NCBI RefSeq assembly: GCF_037975245.1
Contig: NC_092568.1
Span: 33,514,501 to 33,578,500 of the forward strand
DNA: 64,000 nucleotides
Source of the DNA: Apostichopus japonicus
Taxonomy: Eukaryota > Echinodermata > Holothuroidea > Aspidochirotida > Stichopodidae
Reading direction: 5' to 3'
Position numbers and translations under genes: made by a program. Below the pieces are notes generated by a model. It was not told the DNA's origin, searched no databases, and saw only the letters and a list, made by a program, of their open reading frames with translations. Of the stretch, positions 28,857-41,300 are shown one piece after another. Positions within the stretch are counted from its first letter, which is position 1, and every line of letters begins with the position of its first letter.

Positions 28857-31368
28857 AACATATATACATATATACATATATATATGGGCAGGTCCAAGCT
28901 ATTTGCACTGTGACGTATGGGACATTTCAGAGACTTAAATTTGTCTAAAAGTTATATAAAATCTATTTTCCAGAAACTTTTTCAGGTTTTCATATTTGTT
29001 TTTGCTGCTACTTTATTACAAACTCATGAAGATTTCCTACACTTGCTTTAATTAGGTCCCATCTTAATTAATGTACAGTGTGACGTACGGGACCAGAGAA
29101 TTTTGTGTTTTTTTTACTAACGAGCAAAGATGAAACCGCTCTGAAATTATGAGGGCAGTGATCAAGCTGTTATAACTAGTGAATAGCCTAACCTTCCAAG
29201 GGCTAAGCTGTAACATATTAGAAAAAAATATGAAGCCATTCCAGTACAGTGGTTAAACAAATGAAAATTGTCCTGTGACGTACGGGACATGTGACGTACG
29301 GGACAATTTGTCCATATACAAATTGACTATGAAAACTCATATTTTTATTCCTGAATATACCATAACAAGCTGATTTCTACATAAAAACATTAATTTGGAT
29401 ATGCCAGAACAATGTCATTGGTAATTTCATGCCATATTTCCTTCTTTCTGGGATACGGAAAAGAGCAGTGACTGTACACTTGTGAGATCATTCCACATAA
29501 AACATGGAATGCATAAAGTATTAATCTACTCTACACATACATCAAGTACTCATAACATCAATTCTAGCTTTTTTAGACCACAAATGATTCAAGATGCAAA
29601 GTTTTGGTGCAAAACTGTTTTGGTATGTATACTGTACAACACTGTATCATACTCCCCACTATTGACCCTGAAGTTGAAATATGATCCATCCCATTCAAAT
29701 ATACCAAAATGTCCACAGTAATGCCACGTAATGTCCATCTATATACAGTAACTAGTACAACAAAGAAAACTCTATAGACCTAATACTGGTTACCAGACCA
29801 AATAGTCAGAACATCAATTCTTTCTTTGTTAGACCACAAATGATTCAAGATGCAAAGTTTTGGTGCAAAACTGTTTTGGTATGAATACTGTACAACACTG
29901 TATCATACTCCCCACTAATGACCCTGAAGTTGAAATATGATCCATCCCATTCAAAATATACCAAAATGTCCACAGTAATGCCACGTAATGTCCATCTATG
30001 AAACTAGTACAACAAAGAAAACTCTATAGACCTAATACTGGTTACCAGACCAAATAGTCATAACATCAATTCTTGCTTTGTTAGACCACAAATGATTCAA
30101 GATGCAAAGTTTTGGTGCAAAACTGTTTAAAAATTGGTATATACTGTACTGTACAACACTGTATCATACTCCCCACTAATGACCCTGAAGTTGAAATATG
30201 ATCCATCCCATTCAAAAATCAAAATACCTGTATACCAAAATGTCCACAGTAATGCCACTAATGTCCATCTATGAAACTACATAGTACAACAAAGAAAACT
30301 CTATAGACCTAATACTGGTTATTGAACAAACTCATGAGTGATTGTCCTATGCAAAAATTGGGCGAGCGAAACTCTACACTTGTAACTAAAAATCTCAATG
30401 TCTACTATCTAAGTTCAGGAAACAAGAACATAGTTGCACATTATCATAGTCACACTTCACAACAGGCCTACGAAATTTTGAAATGCAAACTCAACATTCT
30501 TGAAGTTGTCCTCATTCAATGTCAATGTTGAATAGCATTGTAGATGATTCTGTATCCCCCACACGCACAATTGACTTCCCAATAGTCAAACAACACCCGG
30601 GCTGTTGGTGGTGGTCATCAGTCAATAGTTTATTTGCTGCCATGATGTGCTCTTCAGGCATGCAGGGATTATAAGTTGCAACTACCAGCTTTCAACAAAA
30701 TAAACTTGTAAGCATTGGAAGGTTTCCAGTAGAGGTCCCCATTGGAGCCCATGCATGTTTATTATGTATACATACAGGGTTTCCACCACACTATGTCCCG
30801 TACGTCACATTTTGTCCCGTACGTCACATTTTTAAATTTGATAATTAGATTTGCAGTGAATATTATTTCAATTTTTTTGGGATGGATATTGTTGAGCAAT
30901 GTTCTTAATTAGAACTTTATAGAATATCACAAAAAAAAAAATTGTTCCTCCATATCAAAACTTGAAAAAAGTGCTGAAAATTGTGACGTACGGGACATCA
31001 GTTTTTGGACACTAGCTAATTAGCATATTTAATTGATGAACCCCCAAACATACTATGTCAAAATTATTGGAAGGAAGGGTGTATCATGTCCCACATAACT
31101 TATATTCAATAAGTTCATATTGCTGGCAGCGACATAGGATTCCAAATGTCCCGTACGTCACACTGCAATTTGAATTTATGCAAATTAGCTGGCTGTAATT
31201 GTTTGAATAGGCAAAAAAATTTAAAAAAATTATGAAAATCTGAAACTTCAATAATTCAGCTTTAACATGACACCACATTTAGGGTGTTTCAGTAAAGTTT
31301 GAAATTTGGCTTCTAGGGATACAATAGCTTGGACCTGCCCATATATATATATATATATATATATACAG

Positions 31369-31400
<32 letters not shown>

Positions 31401-34400
31401 TATACATCTGTTTAAATACTTCCATCAGTTCAAAGAGGAAATAGTTAACCCCTTTTCATCATAGTTGTTTGTCGTCTGGAAACACTTTAATCCTTTCTTA
31501 GTTTTCTTAATACATATATATTGGTTTACTCAGGGGTCAAATCTGGAGAGATATTTTGATAAGTACATTGTTTGCGGTTTAGGATTGAATCATAAGCTTC
31601 ATACATATACATCACAGACAGTTTGCATATATATCACATCACAATAAAATGAGAACGTACCACTGAATTTTATCGTTATTCGCTGCATATGGTCTGGTTT
31701 GTCGCCTGACAGGTCAATGAAAGGTAAAGCGGTGACTTGAAAAGCAAGACCGTGTTACCGCTTCCTTTCTGAGTCTATTGTAAGTCACTGTACTGTAAAA
31801 ACAGCTTGTGAATATACTGTCCATGAGCTGTGTGTAGCTAAACAGTGTGGTAACTTAAATGACAGTGAACTTTAACACTGTTACTGTAGATACACATATT
31901 ATTATGATGTTTGATTTAGGCAGTTAGGAGGGAAGGCATTCCTTCGACATGCAGCTCCTAATAGAAGCTTTGGATTGAACTGGTAAAACAGAATCAGTTT
32001 TGTAAACATATTTTTTTTTTCTCAAGCAAATCATAGAAAATCAGTGTGCTTTATATTAAAACAGTCCACTGTTGATAAATTTTAGTTTTGTGCTTAGTAC
32101 TACACACATTATTACAGTGCTCTGTACAGCACAATTTATGACTTGTACCAAATGCAATGTATTATAATGCAATGTAATGATGATGTCTTTGTAATGGTTC
32201 ACTGATTAAATACTGTTGACCCATTGACTCTCAGTGAAGAGTAATACACTTTAAAATATTACATGCAACCAAAGCGCATGCAGGTATACAGTATGAATCC
32301 AATAAATGGAACCTAAACCATTGGCCAAATATCCATAGCATTTTCAAAGCTTGAAAAGCAACCAAACAATGTTTCACCTCATCGAGATGCTCAGCTGCAA
32401 TCAATAATAATAATAATAAATAAGTTCTTAATATAGCGCCAAATACCAAAAGGCCTCTAGGTGCTTTACAAAACCTAAAAAAAAATAAAAAATATCAAAA
32501 GACAGAGAAATCAAAAGGAATAAAATGTCTAGAAAACATATAAACGAAAATTAAACAGTATGTAAAATATGAACACAAAAATCTAAAAACACGAGAAGAC
32601 TAAAACAGACCAAAACCTGTAAAAAACAAAACAAATGCCCAATAGTCTAATGTCTACAGTATATCCATAATCAGGGTTTCTTGGTTCTGTTAAAATGTTA
32701 TTTTTTTTAAATTTCAGAAAACGTAATACTATTCTGTACAAAATCTTAAAACTTTTATAGATTTTGAAGCACAGGGGAATATAGTAAAGAAACAAGTAGT
32801 TCAGAAAATTTCTGCCAGATGCGATGAAATTTTTGGTTGTTAATATATCCTTAAAATTTGTCTTTGGCTATTTCCATGTATTTTTTTATTTCTTTCATTT
32901 TTTTTAAAGGAAGAAAATCTGAAAGGTGAGATTCCTCTGATGAGTTTAGATCTCTGTCTGACAAGAGAAACAAAAATGGAGAATCCAAATGCCATGCAAA
33001 TATTCTGTCCCGAAGATAGAAATACCACCAGAGTGATATACCTCTACTCTGACACGCCAAAGGTAAGAAGAACAGTATGTTTGGCTGAGACTTGATAAGA
33101 GTCTGCTAGAACAGACCAGTGGCATTTATACTGATCTACTCTGACATGCCACAGGTAAGAAGGACAGTATATATTTAGTTTGGCTTAGACTTGATAAGAG
33201 TCTGCTAGAACAGACCAGTGGCATTTATACCGATCTACTCTGACATGCCATAGGTAAGAAGGACAGTATATATTTAGTTTGGCTTAGACTTGATAAGAGT
33301 CTGATAGAACAGACCAGTGGCATTTATACCGATCTACTCTGACATGCCATAGGTAAGAAGGACAGTACATATATTATATAATTTGGTTGAGACTTGATAA
33401 GAGTCTGCTAGAACAGACCAGTGGCATTTATACTGATCTACTCTGACATGCCACAGGTAAGAAGGACAGTATATATACTGTTTCTTGTCATCTGTTATCT
33501 TTTTTTTATCGCTAAGTCTTTTGAGTCATCCGGTAATGTGGTATCCTTGCCAGTTGATCGAATGCCAAACCTGTTTGTTTTATTGGTGATTCCAACAAGT
33601 TATGACCATGCAAACTATGTTTTTGTGAGCCCCGGGAGTTTCAATTTGAAAATTTGTAGCCAGTAAAAGTGTGTCAACTTGCTTACAGGATGTTTGATTC
33701 CGTGCGATGTTGATGTATCATAGGTATTACCATAGTAACATGTTTTCATTTACTATTATAGATATTCAAGAGATATCTACATGTGTGTATTTGTTACCCT
33801 TGCTATTTAGAAAACTAACATTTATCCCCACAGTAATTTTGCAGAGTTGCATCAGAATGTTCCCAAAAGAATATAATATTAATATTAACTAAAATAATAT
33901 TGTCTAATTGTCATTAAGACCTTGTAGACATACAACTGAACACCACAAGGGAGATTGATATAAGAATCAAGGGAGCAGACCGTCAACTATTATTCCGGAC
34001 AAGTTAGAAGTTGCCTTGGAGTTTCATTGAAGACTGTCGAGCACCGCAGCAACTTTTCAGCTTTCGAAAAGGACACCAAGGAAAGTTTTGATAATGTGAA
34101 AGTGCACCAACGTGGTTCTTTCTTTACCGAAAATGAGAGAAAACATTTACAGGAAAGACAGAAAACAGGAACGATCGATAAGATCTTTTGTCAAAATCGT
34201 ACTTTTAGATCTTTACGTTTACCCACAGTCTTTTATTAATGGCTGTTGTCTAGCAAATTTATCTGGCCGGAATTTCGTACAGCTTTCGAGCCCTGTTTTG
34301 TAGTTTGATAACAAACTTCAACAGCAAACTTGATTTAGAGGGTGAAGCAGTTGTCGGCCTATTTGAGCCCCGCCCCACACACCGAATGGCCGATGTGGGT

Positions 34401-37400
34401 ACACGACGACGAAGACGGGTGCTCTTTTGGTGCTCGTGTGGTGCTCGTGTGGGGGTATCTCGCCGGGATCATTTCCTTGCAAATATCACTACGTGTTGAC
34501 GATGCTAATTAACATTGCCATAATATTGATATATGGTCGTCCGAAGTAGGCAATCGCTCAGTCTTTGTTGCCGACCGGCTTAACAAGCATGGAGCTTTTT
34601 CCTACTCTTGTAGGTTACAGCCTATACCATGCCCTTGCACTGTGAGTCCCCAGAGAGATCTTTTAATTGCAAATATCTTAGTTTTAAATATTAAAGCAAC
34701 TGTCTCAGTGAACCTGAAGAACTAATGCCATTCAGTGGTGTAGGATATGTCATCTCTGAGTTCACAGCGATTGTTTAGTGTGGACTAGGTTAGTAAGTTC
34801 CAAGGGTTAGGAAGCCAACATTTTGAAACCCCTCATTTTGAAACCCCTTTCAAGGCGATGATCTTGGATTAACACTGGCTTACACCAAGCCCGTCTCTTT
34901 CAATGAGCGTTCAGAGAGTTACGAGGCAGACGTGTGATTTTCGCACCCATTCCTGGTCCCAGGAAATGGCATTTGACGCCCCCATCAGGGGGGACAGGAG
35001 TGTACCACGGTCAGCATCTGACCACTTTCTCAAATACTGAGGGCAGTGAAGTCACCCATTCCATCATCTCTGTAGTCGTGTGAACTAAGTTGTTTCGAAA
35101 ACTATTGAGAGAACAGGAAGATATAAACCGTTGCACTCTACTTGCGTTACACTGGAATGTACAGTAACTGTATATAATAAAACGTAATATACTATCATGC
35201 AACATACTGTACATTCCTGGATCGTCAGGACTTGATACATAATATGCCCCATCACACGAACTGTTCTCTAAAGGGATATTCTGTATGAAATAAAACTGCC
35301 ATAAATGTCAAAATCCTTGTAACATTCTCGTAGGGTGATTTGGTAAAGATATGAATTTGTCTTACTCACTTATAGAAGTAGTAGTAGTAAGTTGAGTCTC
35401 GTCTATCCGACATACTCAGTGATTAACCTCCGCCACGTATCACGATCATGCGCAAGGTTTATTGCTTCTCGAAATTGTTAATGTTAATGTCCTTAAATTG
35501 CGACTTTATTTTTCCAAGCAAAGGTAGTCACGGGCCTTCCTACTGGTTTAGTAGTGTGTCTCAATGCTTCTCTTAAAGCAACCTTTGCTGGAGCGTTCTC
35601 CTGGAGTCTTGCTACATGACCGAAAAATCTCAATCTTCTATGTGTGACTATGGATTACCAAGGTGTTTGGTTGGTTTCATTGTAGAGCTCATCTTTTGAT
35701 ATGCAAAGAGGAAAATATTATTTCTACAAAACAGTTGCATTTAAAAAAAAAAAAAAAAAAAATCTTAAATTACAGAGAACCTTAGCAGCTACAGTATAAA
35801 GCAAACCTTCCAAATGTATCAGGTTTAAAGGATAAATCAAGAAGAAGATTATGAATAGATAATTCAAGTTTTGAAGAACAGTTGCCCTTATGACATCACA
35901 GACCCTCCAACTGTGATCTAGCTACTTCAAGAATGAAGGAGAATCAAGAGTTAAAACCAGTCATTAAATAGGTTTCCATTCAATCAACCAATCTTGAGAA
36001 TAGGGGCATGATACTAGTGAGATTAGGCTTTTCAGCCAACCTTGTGGAATATTTTGTCCCTTAATCACATCATCTGCCACAAGAACTTCCCTTTAATTAT
36101 ATATTTTTTCTTCTCATTTTTGTTCCCTCTCTTACTTGTATTTGTTTAGGAGCTTGTGGAGTGGTATCAAACGATAAGGATCAGGAAATACCATCAGATT
36201 TGCAAGAGAATGCCAGACCTGTCGATATCAATGGTAAGAAGACTCAGTATTCCTTGTATAGGCTACGGTAGGATAGGAAATTCATTCCTTGTATAGGCTA
36301 CAGTAGGGTCGGGCATGTATTCCTTGTATAGGCTACGATAGGGTAGAGCATGCAGCCAACATCAAGTTTTAGGTCAGATTGAATGATTTCGACATTTGCC
36401 CAGGGAGTTGGTTTGCCGTACATCTTTTCAGTGGGACAGAAAATCATTTCTGTCATATTTTGCAACCACAGTAAGACGATGGTAGTCGAGGGATTGATCT
36501 AACCAACTTTTCAAAAATGTCCTCAGTGTTTGGCGCACTCCCAAGTTTGGTTTTGTTGTTGGTAATTTTACTATTAGAAACAGTTTAAGGAAACGTGATT
36601 TTGAAGATGGCAAAATGTGTAAGGTGATGCACAATCCCATTTGAACTATAACAGGGATCATTTCTACTAATATTCAAGACCGATATGTTATACTCTTTGT
36701 AACTGTCTGCTGTGCTGAAGATCTTCAGCAATTAATGTAGTATGTAACCGATATGAAGGTGTGGGCAGTTCAAGCCAGAAATTAACATGAAGATCTGCTA
36801 CAAAAATCAAATGTCACAAACTGAGTAGGCCTATTAATCTCAATGAATTATGAGTTGAGAGGGGGGGGGGGAAGGGGGTAGCTTTTAATTTCAGTGTCCT
36901 GATGGTTCACAAATTTGCTTAATTCCTTACCTGTCTGCTCACGACAGAAGCACTCTCTCCCTCTAATTTGTGTCTAGAGTGAAGTGGTAACGATTTTAGT
37001 ACTGTGCACCCTCAGCGGCCGGTCAGTTCCTGGTCAAAGGCCCTTCTCCCTCATTCTTCCTCTTTCTAGTGTCTAGAAGGGGTATTTTCCTAGCAGGCTT
37101 TGTAATGGTCACGAATTTACACCTCTGGTGACCATTGCAACAAATTTTTCCACGATCGATCATCATGCCTTACACAGTATCACCTCGTCTCTATTCCTTG
37201 TTCATATAGTTACAGATAAACTTTAAATAGGTAATGGTCCAACATTGCTGCTCTAGTGAAGTCTGTTTTCCCTGTCAAGTAGCACTCTCGAAGCATACAG
37301 CTTTCAAAAAGGAAAACTTGTGTGTGAGACATGACATTTGATCTAACGTCTAGGTCAAACAAGGGAGTAAAGTTCCATTGAAACTGATTATTTTGCCTCA

Positions 37401-38220
37401 ACCTCTGGAAATATGATGGACTTTCTGATAAAAGTTTAATATCTTCTCTTCAATTTTTAGTTTCTAACGTAGGTTCTGCTTGCTTTTATTTCTATTGTAT
37501 CTTTGTTTTAGGATGTGGATTAATGAGGATAAAGCTTTTTAATAATGAATGTTTTTTAGTGCTAAAAGTGAATAAGAAAGGCAAGCACTCTGTGAAACAT
37601 TTTAATATCAGAGAAACGATAGAGTAAAATTTTTGTTGTGGAAAAGAATGGCCGGAACTTGTGCGTCGCACAGTGATGGAATTAAAGCCTATTACAGTTG
37701 TTCCACCTGGAAATTATTACCTTTTGTTTTCCTTCTTTCCTTCCTGGAAACACAAGATATCAAGGAAAGATTATGTTTCGCCTGATGTTATCATGACCTA
37801 TCGGATAACATTGTATGATTCAAGATGTTTACAGAGAAGTCTTTCGTTAGCCTATGTTTGTATCTAATTTCAACGTAAAGAACGATAATTGTAAACGTGA
37901 AATGAAAAGCAAAACTGTAACCCTTCCAGACGTTTTTTTTGTCCTAAGGTACTACAAAGGCTTGGAAACGACATACTCCACGAAGGTCACTTATCAAAGA
38001 CTGGCAAGAAAGGTACAGAAACATACCGGCGGCGATGGTTTGTGTTGCACGGCAGGAAGCTGCATTACTTTAAGGAAGCTTTGGTGAGTTTCCAGAATGT
38101 GTTATCGTTAAGTGTCTTGATGTAATATATATATATAGTTGTCTGATGATCGCTCAGCGCGTGAAACTCTGAGTAACAACTACTAGTGTTCCACTTATCT
38201 CAACTAGTCTCAACATATAT

Positions 38221-38303
<83 letters not shown>

Positions 38304-41300
38304 GAAAAATATATATATATATATAGACAAGTGGTTTGAGGAGGATTGATGAAGCATGGCTTTAACAAAAAGTCCCCATCTAAAAAAAAAGGTATAAAAA
38401 GAGAGTGTAATAAAGAAAACAAAACTAAAAGTGAAAAGGAAAAGGAAAAATGAAGGAACGATTAATATCAACCAAGTGACAAGTGATAATAATCGTCAAG
38501 CACAGTAATGGAGATTTAAGCTTGCATTGAAGGGAAAGTAAAGTATTGCATGACCAATATGACATAATGGACACATTACCTACATTTTGCGACATTCTCG
38601 AAAATATGAGATGAGCGGTTATTGTATGAGTTTGATGAAATGAACTTTTTTTTATCAACAACTTCTACAATCGCTCATATGAGCGTTGTTTTACTATGGA
38701 AAACTTGCTCTGCGAGTACCAAGTCCAGAGTACCAGTATGGAAAAAAGGAACTACATTTGACTGACAAGTTTTATATTCCATCAGTGATGGGGTTGGGGG
38801 AGTCACATCTACTGTATGCTGTGGAAGATGGGTAGGTGATTTGAAATTGGGGGACCATTCCATTTTAAACAGGGAATATGCCCATTTATCGCAGTGAAAT
38901 TCCATACGAGCTGCTCATTTTGATAACTTTAACAACCTAGAATCATCAAAATAAGGTGGTAATTTTGATTCTTTCAACAACAAAATCTACGAAGAGCATG
39001 TCATATAAGACAGTTGCATTTTGCTCTCTTGTTCCTTTCACTGACTTTAAGAACCCGAGAAAACTTTCAGTATATACAAAAGCCACAACAAGTCAAGATC
39101 ACAGTTTGGTGTAAGTTGCACTTTTCTTAGTGAGATTAGAAACAACGTTGTTATGACTTTTGGTTGATCTTTCAGGATGCCAACCCAAAAGGGACGATAT
39201 CGTTAGACGGTGAGGGTATTTCAGTCATACTCACTGGACAACGAGACAGGTTAGGCTTCCATTTCAAGCTGAAAACACCTGAAAGGATATATCCGCTAAT
39301 AGCTGAAGACGAACAGCAAAGAGAACTATGGATAAAAGCTATCCACCAGAGCTGTTACCAAGGTAACTTGACAAATGAAGTTTGATTTTAAGTACATGAT
39401 GTGTCCTTTTGTCACTGCCACTGTACAAATGATTTTAAAGCCATCCATCAGACCTGTTACCATGGTGACTTTACAAATGAAGTTTGATTTTAAGTACATG
39501 ATTTGTCCTTACAACACTGTCAGTGCACAAATGATTTTAAAGCCATGCATCAAACCTGTTACCGAGATGACTTTAAAGGTAAAGCATGTGTATTGTGTAG
39601 GGCGTGATGTGTCCTTATCACACTGTCACTGCACAAGTGGTTTTAAGAGCTTTTAAAAAGGTGACTTTTCTTGTGACATTGATAAAAGGAATTAGCTGAC
39701 ATCGCATTGTTTAAATCTTAGTATTGTGTTCCCCTCCTCCACCCCTTAAAGGGCCTTCCCCCCCCTTTGTTTATCTCGATAGTAAAATTACAAAATATGA
39801 CCACTGCATGCTCTTTTTCATGTCAACTATAGATCAAATCTTGGCTAGCAGACTCGCTGACAAGGCATCAACCTTGCCCATTCGCCTCAACCGGGACCCC
39901 ACGGAGCCCACTCCGACGAGGTCCAACACCACTCCCGCACCATCGCACGTCACGCCGAAGGTGCAGGAGGAGAGCAACTCGGACTCTGATTCCATGGGGG
40001 AGTTGGTCTCGGGATTAAACTACGTATACCTCCAGAACGGGAGCATCCTCGCCAACGAAACCTGGGATGCCGAACACGGCCTGATGGTTAAGGGTGAGGT
40101 TCTCATGCTGAAGATCTCCCCGGGGGGGCTGACATTCGAGTCGGACTCCAGCGACATCACGGTCACCGTCCAAAAGGTAGACCTGATCGACATCAGTAGG
40201 AGCCAAGAGTTTGGTGACGTTTCTCTGATGGTCAAGTGCAGCGGAAGCCCCGCCCCTCCGGTTGTCTCTCTTCCAATGAGGATTGAACTCTACCACTGTG
40301 CTATTCTGTCCAGTAAAGAAAATGTCAAACCTGTACTCTGGGTTAACAAAGGTGAGTGATGCAAAAACCGATCAGACCGAAGCAAAAGCGACATTTCTAA
40401 AATATTCAATCGATTGAGGGGGGGGTGAGGGGGGAGCTTGAAAATTGTCCAACCATTGCCTTTTACCGACAGAGAAGAGAGTACACGGTGGATACATGGT
40501 GCCATGGATACACGGTGCCACACTCTGCCATCATTCTCTGCCATCATTACCATCTCTGCCATCATTCTCTGTCATCCCATTCCACTCTTTTATTTTATCA
40601 ATCGCAGATTCAGTCGGTTACTTTTTCAGCATCCATTTTCACTTTAATTGAACTTATGCACTATTGCTGTCATTCCACTTCTAAATATGACAAGCTGAAA
40701 TTTGTTTATCAAACAATTATGCAAAACATTGACCTTCGTCTGATTTGGTTTCATAAGTTTGGATTCCATTTCGAGGGCCATTAATTATGACTTGTTTGAT
40801 AGAATTCTTTGACCTAAATAGTAATATTGTCAGTTTCTTTTTGCAATTTTTTGCCATCTTCCATCATCTTTGTAAATTCAACTCACAGAATTTTTCAGAT
40901 CAAAATAAAACACTTCACATTACTTACCCAAGTTGCGTTTTAATAAAATCCCATTATTTTTTGGGACAATTCAAACATGTGTATATGCCAATTGCAGATT
41001 CGATATTTGATCTCAAAAGGTGTAAATTTATGACCTAACTGCCGTTCACATATTTTTTGTTCAGATTCGACGTGGTCAAGACTGACCATCGAAGAGGATG
41101 ACAAGATCAGCTGCGAGGTCCTTGAACATACCTACTGTATCTCGACAAAGTATTTTGGAAGTTTGGCAGCCTCTTTGGAAGGAGAGAGCGTCCTGGGCAA
41201 GAGAATGCGCTGTGCTGCATTTTGCAAGTTTGAAGAAAACAGTGAAAATCTAGATGTGATTGTTTACATTTTCAACAATCATGTCAGTGAATTTATGTGG

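Noticed and set aside
29482-30531. Open frames inside TIR element copy B as a transposase
   Set aside because: They are short, shift between copies A and B, and have no catalytic motif.
38210-38471. Open frames rich in Ile and Tyr
   Set aside because: Translation of a TA microsatellite, with no coding content.
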